DNA of 64,000 bases from CAWGMT01 sp963823675 (GCA_963823675.1 CAWGMT010000012.1:1736001-1800000); one strand, 5' to 3'. Positions 37,128 through 46,453 are shown, counted from the first letter of the stretch. Made by a program: numbers and translations. The notes: generated by a model from the sequence alone, not told the origin.

Positions 37128-38074
37128 ATCCAGATCACGGCGCAAACGGCTCGGCCGGCATCACGGGGTCCATCGTCAGATGCTGGAAGTCGGGCCGGTT
37201 GCGGAGCGGGTCGAGGGCCGATTCGGTCGTGGAAGCATGGCGGTCGCGGTAGCCCATCGTGACCGCCTTGACCAGCAAGGCGATCGCCATCTCCGCTTCG
37301 GAGGCCGCGTCGGCGGCCGAGACCCCCGAGCCGTCGCGCTTGGTAAGGCCCGCTAGCGCAGCATGGCAGCAGGCGGTCTCGAACCATTCGTTGCCCGATC
37401 GCGCCGGCAAGCTATCGTAGAGCGCCAGCGCCCGGCGGGCGTCGGCCGCGGCGCCGGCTGGGTCGCCCGTGTCGCGGCGGGCGAGGCCGCGGCGCCGGAG
37501 GCTGTAGGCCCCAGGTGGCTGCAGCACATCGTGATCTTGGGGGACTCCTGGTCCGCACGCGCCAGGCGGTAGACCGACAGGGCTTCGTCACTGCGGCCGG
37601 TGTTGTAGAGAAGCTAGCCGAGGCCCGCCCGGCAGCTCGCCAGGACAGCCCGCACCACGGCGGAATCCGCAATCGTCGGAGCCAAATCGACCAGCAGGGC
37701 CTCCGCCTTGCGGTAGATGGCCTCCGCGTCTGCGGTCTTTCCGGTGGACTCCAGTAGACGAGCGACGGCCGTCAGGCTTCGCCCCACGTCGGCCTTGCTC
37801 TCCAGGTCGGCCGCCGGCTCGGCCGCCAGCGCCTCGCGGGCGGTGAGGACCTGCCGATGGGCCGCCAGCGCGTCCTCCTTCCTGCCGACCTAGCGCACGA
37901 TGATGTTGGCCGGCTTGATGTCGCGGTGGATCGCGCCGCGCGAGTGGGAGTAGTCGATGGCATTGCAGACGTCGAGGAAGCGGCGCAACAGTTTGCGGAA
38001 GGCGAGCGGGGTTGCGTCAGCGCCCCGAGTCTTCGCGGCGTGAGTTCTCGGTTGACGCCTCGATTGACTCGCTG

Positions 38075-38540
38075 ATTGCCTCCCGGCGCTCACGCGACCG
38101 GGCTCGCCGGGTGAATCACTCCCGGCGCTCACGCGACCGGGCTCGCCAGGTCAATCACTCCCGGCGCTCACGCGACCGGGCTCGCCGGGTGAATCACTCC
38201 CGGCGCTCACGCGACCGGGCTCGCCAGGTGAGTCACTCCCGGCGCTGATGCGACCGGGCTCGCCAGGTGAGTCACTCCCGGCGCTGATGCGACCGGGCTC
38301 GCCAGGTGAGTCACTCCCGGCGCTGATGCGACCGGGCTCGCCGGGTGAATCACTCCCGGCGCTCACGCGACCGGGCTCGCCAGGTCAATCACTCCCGGCG
38401 CTCACGCGACCGGGCTCGCCGGGTGAATCACTCCCGGCGCTCACGCGACCGGGCTCGCCAGGTGAATCACTCCCGGCGCTCACGCGACCGGGCTCGCCAG
38501 GTGAATCACTCCCGGCGCTGACGCGACCGGGCTCGCCGTG
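38075..38540 (-). repeat. 39-bp minisatellite, 12 copies
   Basis: The anchor gcgaccg recurs from 38094 to 38523, exactly 11 periods of 39 bp. On the minus strand each unit encodes GEPGRVSAGSDSP (variant GEPGRISAGSDSP), in frame with the upstream kinase N-lobe. Variant units (gtgaatc, gtgagtc, gtcaatc; cac/gat) are interspersed, and the gtcaatc type creates a TGA stop. It has no spacer structure, so it is not a CRISPR. Confidence 0.92.
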
Positions 38541-38913
38541 AAAGCCGCCATCGGTGCCCAGGCCGTAGACCGGGACGGTGCGCGGGTGCTCCAGCCCGCC
38601 GGTGATCTCGGCCTCGGCGACAAACCGCTGCCGGCTGATGAGGTCGTCGGCGTGCTTCTCGAGGATCTGCTTCAAGGCCACCTCACGGTGCAACTCGCCG
38701 TCGAGCGCCACAAAGACGGCACCCAGGCCGCCCCGCGCGTGCGGCCGCAGGATGCGGAACCGCTGTCCGTCAGAGGTGGCCGAGCCGACGGCGTAGCTGC
38801 CGGTGCGGTCGGGGTCGTCGTCGAGAGTCGGGCCGTGCGCCAAGCCGACGTATCCGATGCTCGCCTCGACCTCAGGACCGCCGGCGCGTGCCAGGCTTTC
38901 GCGAAGTTTGATC

Positions 38914-38927
38914 GTTAATCTTTTAAC
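38914..38927. promoter_or_regulatory. Candidate BlaI operator, distal dyad
   Basis: GTTAA-N4-TTAAC (gttaatcttttaac) lies 60 bp upstream of a second copy. It falls within the start of the decayed kinase frame on the other strand. Confidence 0.5.
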
Positions 38928-38973
38928 AACACCTATTGCCACCCGCCCGTCGCAACGCTATTCTCGCCATATC

Positions 38974-38987
38974 TGTTAATCCATTAA
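38974..38987. promoter_or_regulatory. Candidate BlaI operator, proximal dyad
   Basis: GTTAA-N4-TTAAC (gttaatccattaac) lies 16 bp before the BlaI ATG at 39004. It shares the first seven bases (GTTAATC) and the TTAAC arm with the distal copy, and the two starts are exactly 60 bp apart. The dyad directly precedes the AAAGG ribosome-binding site, a good position for a repressor. Confidence 0.6.
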
Positions 38988-39003
38988 CGAAAAGGTGATC
39001 GCC

Positions 39004-39408
39004 ATGGTGCGCCGCAATTCCGATCCGCTGACCGAGCGCGAGGCCCAGATCATGGATGTCGTCTGGCGGTTCAGTGAAGTCACAGCCGAGCAGGTTCGCG
39101 AGAGGCTGCCGGGGTCGCCGCACGACTCAACGGTGCGTACGCTCTTGCGCATACTCGAGACCAAGGGCTATCTCACGCACCAGACCAAGGGCAAGGCTTA
39201 CGTCTACCGCGCGGCCGTGGGCCGGCAGAAGGCCCAGAGGCTGGCGGTGCGCAGCATGTTGACCCGGTTTTTTGCCGGATCCGCCGAGAATCTGGTGTTG
39301 CGTCTGATCGAGGATGAGCAACTGTCGCAGGAACAACTCGACCAACTTCGCAGGTCCCCCACCTTGGCCGCGGGCCGGAAGCGCCGCAGAAAAGGAGAGA
39401 CGTCATGA
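39004..39408 (+). CDS. BlaI/MecI/CopY-family transcriptional repressor (second module)
   Basis: This 134-residue protein has a winged helix at about 6-75 (PLTEREAQIMDVVWRF, TAEQVRERLP, DSTVRTLLRILETKGYLTHQ, KAYVYRAAV) and then the dimerisation helices (SMLTRFFAGSAENLVLRLIEDEQ). The ATG at 39004 (MVRRNSD) has AAAGG about 9 bases upstream; a GTG at 38995 overlaps that site and is less likely. The stop overlaps the start of the M56 gene (ATGA at 39405), so the pair is coupled. Two GTTAA-N4-TTAAC dyads precede it. It is a paralogue of the 34145-34597 protein, with a different operator sequence. Confidence 0.9.
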   Translation: MVRRNSDPLTEREAQIMDVVWRFSEVTAEQVRERLPGSPHDSTVRTLLRILETKGYLTHQTKGKAYVYRAAVGRQKAQRLAVRSMLTRFFAGSAENLVLRLIEDEQLSQEQLDQLRRSPTLAAGRKRRRKGETS

Positions 39409-42400
39409 ATCTCGTAGCGGGAATGTCATGGTCGTCGACTGGTCTTGAATTCGGCCTCGAGCTGGCTGCAAAATCGACCGTGATGCTCGTCTTCGTTCTG
39501 GTGATCCAGAACGTGCTGGGGCGCCGACGCGCGTTCCTCGGTTCGGCGGTCGGCAACGCCGGTCTAATCGGGCTCTTGCTGCTGCCGTTCTCATCACTGA
39601 TCCTACCCTCCCTGGCGATCCCATGCCTGCCGGCGTGGACAAATGCCGGGACGTTGGACTCGGTGGATGCGGCGATCTCACAGTCGGCGGGCACCCGAAC
39701 CCGTGATTTCGCCGCGGACGCGATGACGATCGATCCGACGCTGCACAGTTCGCCAGTTGGGCCGCAATCCGAGGTCAGGCTCTTTCGAGCGTCCGATGCC
39801 CCTGCCCCTGCCCGGTTGACAACAGCGGCCCCGGCCGGCGCACAACCGATGGCGTTGCGGCAACCCAACAGAACCGACTGGGCTCCGATCGCGGTCGTGA
39901 TCTATGCCGTCATCGCGCTGGCCCTTCTGGCCAGGCTGGCCAGTTCCATCGGGGCCGTCGCCCGGCTTCGCCGTTCGTGTGTGCAGGTTGACCGTGCGGA
40001 ATGGACCGAGGCCCTCAAGCGCTGGCGAGGACGGTTGGGGATCGGGCGTGACGTGGTCCTGGCGCGGTCGCCTCGCGTAAGCGTCCCGGTCGCCCTGGGC
40101 TGGCTGCGGCCGACGATCGTGTTGCCCGATTCGCTGACTGGCTCAGGCTCGGCCGGGTCCATCGACGCGGTCTTGTTGCACGAGCTTTCGCACGTGCGGC
40201 GGGGCGACTATGCGTGGAACGTGATCTTGCGGGTCGTGCAGGCCGTTTATTGGCCCCACGTGCTGGTCTGGGTGCTGGGCCGCGCCATCGCCTTTGTGCG
40301 CGAGCGGGTTTGCGACGACCTCTGCGTTCACGCACTGGGCGGACCTGCGGCCTATCGCGATGCCCTGCTCGCCGTGGCCAGCGGCATCGTCCGCCGGCCC
40401 AGCCCGGCTCTGGGGCTGGCGATGGCTCGCACCTCCAAACTCGCCAGGCGTCTGGCTCGCATCGAGCGCAGTGCGGGCGATCATCGCTTCTTGGCGGGGT
40501 GGCCGGCGACGCTCATGATCAGCACGATGGCGATCGCCGCCGCGGGCGTGATCGGGGCGGCCCAGCTTGTTCGCGCGGAACCCCCGAAAAAAACGCCCGA
40601 TGATTCACCGAAGGCGGCCGGCCCGGCTCCTGCCGCGAGCAACGCCGGCCGCGTGTTCCACCTGAAGGTCGTCGCCGCCGGCACCAACGAACCGGTTCCA
40701 GACGCCGAAGTCCGAGTGCGGAATGCCATGCGCAGCGAATGGCGACAGACCGACGCACAGGGCCGTCTCGATCTCGTCCATTCGACCGGGCCGTCGGACC
40801 GGATTCTTGGCATCGACGTCTGGGGCAAGGGCCGTGCGATGCAGCGCCGCTTCTGGGACAACGACAGCAACCAGCCGGTCCCCGAATCCGAAACGATTGC
40901 CTTGCAGCCCGGCGAGACACTCGGCGGCCTCATGCAAGATGAAGCCGGGCGGCCGATCGCGGGAGCGACCGTCTACCTCTGGAGCTACAACCACAAGAAA
41001 AAGGACCCTCACGAGGCGCTCTATCAGCTCCGCGCCGTCTCCGGCCCCGATGGCAAGTGGCAGACCTCGGGCGCTCCCGAAACGACGGGGGAACTGTTCG
41101 GCTTCAAGATCGTCCACCCCGACTTCCTGAGCGTTCGCGATTACTCGCAAGAGGAGATCATCCCCAAGATCGCGGACCTGCGCGCGGGCAAGGCCGTGTC
41201 GGTGATGAAGAAAGGCGTGCCGATCGAGGGCCGGGTGGTTGACGGCGATGGCAAGCCGGTCGCAGGCGCCCGCGTGCTCTCCGCGGATCACGAACGCGCG
41301 GTGTTCACCTACGCCGATCCGTTCGTCATCGCGACGGATGCCGCCGGGCATTTCCGAACAGGACAGGTCAAGCCGGGCGCGTGGTTCCTCGTCGCGATGG
41401 CCAAGGGACACGCCCCGGGAGACCAAAAGGTGATGATCGGAACGGCCGTCCCGCAGGTCGAGATCAAACTGGGGCGGCCTCGCGTTTTCAAAGGCCGCGT
41501 GGTCGATCGCGACGGCAAGCCCGTCGCCGGTGCGTACATCGACCCCGATGTCTGGCGCGGCCATCGTGGCCTCGGGGTTCTCCTATGGACCGGCGCCGAC
41601 GGCCGCTTCCGCTGGGACGACGCACCCAACGACGAGCTGATCGTGAATGTGAATGCGACTGGCTATCGCGGCGTGTTCCAGGAGCGCGTGGCTCCGACGA
41701 GCGAGGAGGTCGTCTTCACGCTCGTGCCCTCACTCGCGATTCGAGGCAAGTTAGTCGACGCGGAAACGAAGAAGCGCATTGACAACGCCCTCGTCGAATA
41801 CAGTGCTCTCGACCCGGCGACAGGCCGACCGTTGAAATGGACCAACTTGCCCCGGTTCGGCTCTGGGACCGGCGTTCACCAGGGTAATCTCGACGCCAAC
41901 TTTCCAGTGACCGACAGCGTCTACAAGCTTCGCATCCGGTCCGCCGGTTACCTGGAATTCGTTTCGCGTGCCTTTCGCCGCGAAGAGAAGGTCGTGCTCG
42001 GCTTCGACGTTGCCTTACGGCCCGGAACGGCCAAACCCGCCGGGGACGTGGCCACAGTGCTCGGCCCGAGCGGCAAGCCGCTCGCCGGTGCCCGGCTCGT
42101 CGAAATCCAGCATGTCGGAGGCGTCACCATCGAGAACGGCGTACCGAATCTGATGCAATCCAACCGGATCCGCGAAACGCGCACCAGCCCCCAAGGAGAA
42201 TTCGAAATTCCCTCATTTGAGCACGGCGGGGCGATCTTGATCCTCGGCGACGACTCCTTTGCTTTCGCAGGCACGGACTCGCTCAAGCGTTCTCGCACGC
42301 TGCGGGCCACGCCATACGGTCAAATCGAGGGGCGATGTTTCGTCGGCGGCCGCGCAGTGCCGGACCAGGAACTTGAGCTCCATGGAGAGCTTTCGAATCG

Positions 42401-43508
42401 CTCCACGAGATCCGGCGTCAGCATCCGGCAGACGGTCAAGACCGACAAGGAAGGGCGTTTCACGTTCCGAAGCGTGATTCCCACTCGCGGCATCCGAATC
42501 GCCCGCAAGGATCGCGACGACGCACACCCGCGCTTTTGGTCGCTTGGCGAGCCTGTTCGGGTCGAGCCGGGTGCGACGAGACAAGTCATTCTCGGCGGCA
42601 CCGGCCGGCCGGTCATCGGCCGCGTCGAGCCACCGGAGGGCTGGGCGAAGCCCATCGATTTCACCGATCGCTCCGAAGCCCGCATCGACAGCAACCAGCC
42701 CTGGGCCCCGACACCCGTCAGTCTCTTCCGAGGCAAGACTTCGCTGCCGGGTAACGAGATCATGGCCTGGAACGAGCGTTGGAGCAATAGCCCCGAAAGC
42801 TGGGACTACGCCGAGCGCCGCGTTTCCATGGGCGTACTGCTTGCCCCGGATGGGTCGTTTCGGATCGACGATGTACCGCCGGGGGATTATCGGCTCGCGG
42901 TCCGAGTCAACGGCGAGCCTGCATTTCTCTTCACCTCGGTACGAATGCGAGACAGTGGACCGTTCTTGCGCATCGTCCGGACGTTCACCATGCCTGAAGT
43001 CCCCCGCGCCCGCAAAGACCCGCTCGACCTGGGTGTCATCGAGCTCCAGCCTCGGGTCGCGTTCGAGGCCGGCCAGCCCGCGCCTACGTTCGACGTCACG
43101 ACGATCGACGGGAAGAAGCTCGTCGTGCCACGGGATTTCCGGGGAAAGTTCCTGTTGCTCGATTTCGGCACGATGTGGGACATCCAGGCAAGGCACCAGA
43201 TCCCCCCGCTGAACGATGTCTATGAGAAATTCGGCCAGGGCCCGGACCCGCGGCTTGCGATCCTGACTTTGACATCGGCGCCGGACACCGCCGCAACAAG
43301 AGAATTCATCGCAGAGAAGGGCGAGCCCTGGCCCCAGGCCATCATCGGTCCGCTTTCGAACCCGATCACGTCGCTCTACGGCATCGACGACGATAACGTC
43401 TCGACCGTGACCCTGATCGGCCCCGACGGCAGGATCGTCGCCGCGGTCCTCTGGGGTCAGAGGATCGGCGAGGCCGTCGGCAAGGCGCTCGGAGGGGCCG
43501 ATCAGTGA
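39405..43508 (+). CDS. M56 (BlaR1-like) metallopeptidase with carboxypeptidase-regulatory repeats and a redox-dead thioredoxin-like domain
   Basis: This 1,367-residue protein has N-terminal membrane segments at about 22-38, 52-72 and 160-182. The zinc-protease motif H259-E-L-S-H263 is followed by RERVCDDLCVHALG at about 303, and a fourth span lies at about 365-387. An extracytoplasmic region follows with at least six CarboxypepD_reg-like repeats (GRVVDGDGKPVAGARV, GRVVDRDGKPVAGAYI and others). C-terminal residues of about 1220-1367 are a TlpA/AhpC-type thioredoxin fold (AGQPAPTFDVTTIDGKKL, GKFLLLDFGTMW). The redox CxxC is replaced by W1258-D-I-Q1261, so disulfide chemistry is not expected. 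It probably senses an external signal and inactivates the adjacent BlaI by cleavage; the signal is unknown. It is coupled to BlaI by a 4-base overlap. Confidence 0.87.
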   Translation: MNLVAGMSWSSTGLEFGLELAAKSTVMLVFVLVIQNVLGRRRAFLGSAVGNAGLIGLLLLPFSSLILPSLAIPCLPAWTNAGTLDSVDAAISQSAGTRTRDFAADAMTIDPTLHSSPVGPQSEVRLFRASDAPAPARLTTAAPAGAQPMALRQPNRTDWAPIAVVIYAVIALALLARLASSIGAVARLRRSCVQVDRAEWTEALKRWRGRLGIGRDVVLARSPRVSVPVALGWLRPTIVLPDSLTGSGSAGSIDAVLLHELSHVRRGDYAWNVILRVVQAVYWPHVLVWVLGRAIAFVRERVCDDLCVHALGGPAAYRDALLAVASGIVRRPSPALGLAMARTSKLARRLARIERSAGDHRFLAGWPATLMISTMAIAAAGVIGAAQLVRAEPPKKTPDDSPKAAGPAPAASNAGRVFHLKVVAAGTNEPVPDAEVRVRNAMRSEWRQTDAQGRLDLVHSTGPSDRILGIDVWGKGRAMQRRFWDNDSNQPVPESETIALQPGETLGGLMQDEAGRPIAGATVYLWSYNHKKKDPHEALYQLRAVSGPDGKWQTSGAPETTGELFGFKIVHPDFLSVRDYSQEEIIPKIADLRAGKAVSVMKKGVPIEGRVVDGDGKPVAGARVLSADHERAVFTYADPFVIATDAAGHFRTGQVKPGAWFLVAMAKGHAPGDQKVMIGTAVPQVEIKLGRPRVFKGRVVDRDGKPVAGAYIDPDVWRGHRGLGVLLWTGADGRFRWDDAPNDELIVNVNATGYRGVFQERVAPTSEEVVFTLVPSLAIRGKLVDAETKKRIDNALVEYSALDPATGRPLKWTNLPRFGSGTGVHQGNLDANFPVTDSVYKLRIRSAGYLEFVSRAFRREEKVVLGFDVALRPGTAKPAGDVATVLGPSGKPLAGARLVEIQHVGGVTIENGVPNLMQSNRIRETRTSPQGEFEIPSFEHGGAILILGDDSFAFAGTDSLKRSRTLRATPYGQIEGRCFVGGRAVPDQELELHGELSNRSTRSGVSIRQTVKTDKEGRFTFRSVIPTRGIRIARKDRDDAHPRFWSLGEPVRVEPGATRQVILGGTGRPVIGRVEPPEGWAKPIDFTDRSEARIDSNQPWAPTPVSLFRGKTSLPGNEIMAWNERWSNSPESWDYAERRVSMGVLLAPDGSFRIDDVPPGDYRLAVRVNGEPAFLFTSVRMRDSGPFLRIVRTFTMPEVPRARKDPLDLGVIELQPRVAFEAGQPAPTFDVTTIDGKKLVVPRDFRGKFLLLDFGTMWDIQARHQIPPLNDVYEKFGQGPDPRLAILTLTSAPDTAATREFIAEKGEPWPQAIIGPLSNPITSLYGIDDDNVSTVTLIGPDGRIVAAVLWGQRIGEAVGKALGGADQ

Positions 43509-43536
43509 GCAGATGGACACAACAGATCGGATGAGT

Positions 43537-44064
43537 TCACTTCACGGGCAAATCGTAGCTCAGGAAGCCGAGCAAATCGCCTTGCTTGACGCCGTGGCAC
43601 CTCGCGCATTTCTGCACGACGGCGGGGACCACCGTCGCCACGCGCAGGCGGCGGGCCTCGCCCGCGCCGACGACTTCCTCCAGGTAGTTCTTGCCCTCGG
43701 TCATCGCCGTGGCCGCGCGCTTCTCGAAGTCGTCCTGCGGTACGTTCGCCTCGTTCTGGGGATTGCCAGTGGCGTCGAGCAACCGCGCCTTGAAATACTG
43801 CTTGTCCTTGGCCGCGGCGAAAATCGCCTTGGCGACCTTGGCGGCCGGCGGGCCGTCGTAACGGTTGGTGATGTTGACGACCGCCACCTTGAACAGATCG
43901 TCGAGCATCTTTGCCTGGGCCCGCGTCCGCTCGAGCGCGGGATCGCGATCGGGCGCAGAGCCGGCGGTTCGCGACGGTGAGCCAATCGTCAAGGCCAGCG
44001 CCGCCGCGGCGGTCATGCCCAGGGAGACGACGGCCCAGCGAACAAGACTTGTGGGTTTCTTCAT
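43537..44064 (-). CDS. DUF3365 (Tll0287-like) c-type haem protein
   Basis: This 175-residue protein has an N-terminal export/anchor segment (MKKPTSLVRW, then hydrophobic to about residue 29). A DUF3365 domain follows, with the single haem attachment motif C153-A-R-C156-H157 near the C-terminus, as in Tll0287-type sensors. It probably lies in the periplasm. The ATG at 44064 is selected because GGAG lies about 9 bases upstream; nearby in-frame ATGs at 44070 and 44079 have poorer spacing. It lies 17 bp downstream of the nitric oxide reductase gene on the same strand, so it is likely cotranscribed. It may bind NO or feed electrons; this is inference from context. It is convergent with the M56 gene. 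Confidence 0.82.
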   Translation of the reverse strand: MKKPTSLVRWAVVSLGMTAAAALALTIGSPSRTAGSAPDRDPALERTRAQAKMLDDLFKVAVVNITNRYDGPPAAKVAKAIFAAAKDKQYFKARLLDATGNPQNEANVPQDDFEKRAATAMTEGKNYLEEVVGAGEARRLRVATVVPAVVQKCARCHGVKQGDLLGFLSYDLPVK

Positions 44065-44081
44065 CAACATGTTCTCCATGC

Positions 44082-46379
44082 CTAGCGAGAGTCGACCGGC
44101 TCGGGCTCTCGCGACAGGACTTGATTCCAAGCCAAGGAAGTCGGGCCCGGCGACGACGCGCCGCGAGCCCCGGAGCCGGTGCTTAATCCGAAGATGAACA
44201 GAACGAACACCAGCTCACCCAAGGCGAAGAGGCTGTCGCCCGGGACCCGCATCCACCGCAGCGTCTGCAAGAGGGGCGTGGTCATGAACTCGGTGCTGCG
44301 GGCGTACCAGTAGCCGTGGTTGACGGAAGCCCAGGTTTGCAAGAGGCCCACTGGCAGCAAGCTGAAGACACACATGGCGAAGAGGCCGATATTCATCGCC
44401 CAGAACGCGAACCGGATCGGGCCCTCATTCCAGGTTCGGCCCGGCGTCAGGGCGCGCATACACATCAGCATGAGGCCCATCCCGAGCATCCCATATACCC
44501 CGAACAGAGCGGCGTGGCCGTGGACGGGCGTCGTGTTCAGCCCCTGCATGAAGTAGAGCGCGATCGGCGGGTTGATCATGAACCCGAACAATCCCGCGCC
44601 GACCATGTTCCAGAACGCGACGGCGATGAAGAAGTAGATCGGCCAGCGATACTGGCGCGCCCAGGTTGTCGACCGCGACACCCGCAGGTCGTCGAGTGCC
44701 GCATAGGCGACCAGAACGAGCGGAACGACCTCGAGCGCGCTGAAGACCGAGCCAAACGCCAGGGCAACCGTGGGCGTGCCCGAGAAATAGAGGTGATGGC
44801 AAGTGCCGATGATCCCTCCCGCCAGGTAGATTGTCGCCGACAAGAGCGCCGCCTTGGCGGCGAGGTCGACCCGCACAAGCCCCAGCCGGGCGAAGAAGAA
44901 CGCGATCACCGCCGTTGCGAAGACCTCGAAGAAGCCCTCGACCCAGAGGTGCACAACCCACCACCGCCAGTACTCGACGAGCGACAGGTGGGAGTGACGG
45001 CCGTACATGAGGCCGAATCCGTAGAACAGGCCGATCGCCACGGTCGAAAGCAACAGAACCGTCAGCAGCGACCGGTCGCCCCCGGTCATCGGCTTCCGGA
45101 GCGCCGGCAGGATCGATCGCGCGACCAGGAAGAGCCAGAATAGCAGTCCAGCGAACAGAGCGATCTGCCAGACCCGCCCGAGGTCCACGTACTCGTAGCC
45201 CTGGTGGCCAAGGTAGAAGGCCGTCGCGTCGGACATCTGATTGGCAATGCTCAGGTACTCCCCGGTCATCGATCCAGCGACCACCACGACCAGCGCTCCC
45301 AGAAGAGCGAACACCAGCCCACGCTGGGCCTTCGGCTCCTCCCTGCCGATGAGCGGGCCGATGAAGAGTCCGGCGCCGAGCCAGGACGTGGCGATCCAGA
45401 GTACGCCGAGTTGCACGTGCCAGGTGCGGGTCACGCTGTACGGGAGCCATTTCGACAGCGGAATGCCGTAGAACCCGTCTCCTTCCACGCCGTAGTGCGC
45501 CGTGACGACGCCGAGCAGCATCTGCACCAGGATCATGCCGGTGACCACCCAGAAGAACCACCGCGTCGCAAGCTGCGAAGGCGTCGCGTTCCAGGATTGG
45601 AGAGGGTCGTCTTCCGGGTATTGTTTAATCCCCTCCCCGCCGGACTGGGAGGCGTACCACCAGACCATGCCGCCGATACCGGCGAGGAGCACGATCACGC
45701 TGACGCCGGTCCACACCACCGTCTCTCCGGTCGGCCGGTTGCCGACCAGCGGCTCGTGGGGCCAGTTGTTGGTGTAAGAGATCTCCTGCCCGGGCCGGTT
45801 GGCCGCGCCCGCCCAGGCGGTCCAGAAGAAGAACGATGCCAGCTTTCGCACCCGCTCCGGGTCAGTCAGCGTCCCCTTGGGGATCGCATAACGGACGTGG
45901 CCTGCGCGGAAGACTTCGTCGTAGTGACGGACGTTGTCTTCAAAGGCTGCCGCGCGGTCCGGGGCGATCGTCAGAATCTTCGTGGCGTTATCGTAGTCGT
46001 TCGACCGCATCTCCGATTCCAGACGCCCGCGGAGCTGTGCCTGGCGTTCGAGGTGTAAGGTGTCGTACGTCCCGTGAAACTCGGCTTGGGCCCAGCGATC
46101 GAGTACGAACGTGCACTCGCGATGCAGCCAGTCGGCCGTCCAGTCGGGGGCAACGTAGCTGCCGTGGCCCCAGACCGACCCGACTTCCATACCGCCCATC
46201 GTCTGCCAGACGTGCTGGCCCTCGACGATCGCGCCGGGTTCGATCACGGTCTTCCCCTGGGTCGTCACGACGCGGTCGGGTACAGGCGGCATCTCCTGGT
46301 AAATCCGCGTCCCAATCCAGCCGAGAACCGTAAACGACACAACCATCACACCCGCCAGCAGGAACCACAGGATTTTCAT
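44082..46379 (-). CDS. norB: Quinol-dependent nitric oxide reductase (qNorB)
   Basis: This 765-residue protein is the usual size for the single-subunit quinol form. The N-terminal part (about 1-230) has one membrane span and the fused cytochrome-c-like domain without a haem motif (GQHVWQTMGGMEVGSVWGHGSYVAPDW). It is followed by the 12-13-span haem-copper oxidase-like core (WWVVHLWVEGFFEVF, HHLYFSGTP, MVGAGLFGFMINPP, HGHAALFGVYGMLG) with the histidine sets typical of NorB. It reduces 2 NO to N2O using quinol, serving detoxification or denitrification at the inner membrane. The ATG at 46379 has GAGG about 7 bases upstream; the frame to 46430 overlaps a candidate operator. It is divergent from an Rrf2-type regulator with paired dyads between them. 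No norC, nirS/K or nos genes are in the window, so detoxification is the simpler reading. Confidence 0.95.
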   Translation of the reverse strand: MKILWFLLAGVMVVSFTVLGWIGTRIYQEMPPVPDRVVTTQGKTVIEPGAIVEGQHVWQTMGGMEVGSVWGHGSYVAPDWTADWLHRECTFVLDRWAQAEFHGTYDTLHLERQAQLRGRLESEMRSNDYDNATKILTIAPDRAAAFEDNVRHYDEVFRAGHVRYAIPKGTLTDPERVRKLASFFFWTAWAGAANRPGQEISYTNNWPHEPLVGNRPTGETVVWTGVSVIVLLAGIGGMVWWYASQSGGEGIKQYPEDDPLQSWNATPSQLATRWFFWVVTGMILVQMLLGVVTAHYGVEGDGFYGIPLSKWLPYSVTRTWHVQLGVLWIATSWLGAGLFIGPLIGREEPKAQRGLVFALLGALVVVVAGSMTGEYLSIANQMSDATAFYLGHQGYEYVDLGRVWQIALFAGLLFWLFLVARSILPALRKPMTGGDRSLLTVLLLSTVAIGLFYGFGLMYGRHSHLSLVEYWRWWVVHLWVEGFFEVFATAVIAFFFARLGLVRVDLAAKAALLSATIYLAGGIIGTCHHLYFSGTPTVALAFGSVFSALEVVPLVLVAYAALDDLRVSRSTTWARQYRWPIYFFIAVAFWNMVGAGLFGFMINPPIALYFMQGLNTTPVHGHAALFGVYGMLGMGLMLMCMRALTPGRTWNEGPIRFAFWAMNIGLFAMCVFSLLPVGLLQTWASVNHGYWYARSTEFMTTPLLQTLRWMRVPGDSLFALGELVFVLFIFGLSTGSGARGASSPGPTSLAWNQVLSREPEPVDSR

Positions 46380-46413
46380 TCGGGTCCTCGTCTGCTCCAC
46401 CGCCAGAACGTTA

Positions 46414-46437
46414 ATTCTATACCCGGACATCCAGAAT
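46414..46437. promoter_or_regulatory. Candidate Rrf2/NsrR-type operator, norB side
   Basis: ATTCT-N14-AGAAT lies 34 bp upstream of the norB start. Its arms extend to TAATTCT/AGAATTA, a perfect 7-bp inverted repeat. It is one of two 24-bp dyads with the same geometry, 40 bp apart centre to centre. Confidence 0.6.
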
Positions 46438-46453
46438 TACCGTAAGCTTTCGG

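Larger units (their letters stand above)
37135..38942 (-). pseudogene. Decayed Ser/Thr kinase-TPR gene interrupted by a minisatellite
   Basis: On the minus strand, 38942 to about 38540 encodes the N-lobe of a Hanks-type kinase: GLGAVFVALDGELHREVALK with the Gly loop and Lys, then LEHPRTVPVYGLGTDG. The next 465 bp are a tandem repeat instead of the rest of the lobe. Kinase sequence resumes at about 38040-37890 with the catalytic loop IHRDIKPANIIVR. It then jumps straight to TPR-like sequence (GRKEDALAAHRQVL; TADAEAIYRKAEAL) with no DFG or activation segment, so there is also a deletion. A further stop lies at about 37617. The intact tail, 37527-37135 (LALYDSLPARSG, then AIALLVKAVTMGYRD, DPLRNRPDF), is the normal C-terminus of planctomycete kinase-TPR proteins. 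It cannot encode an active kinase. Confidence 0.75.

Noticed and set aside
38075..38540. CRISPR-like array
   Set aside because: The 39-bp units are head-to-tail without unique spacers, and no cas genes are present.
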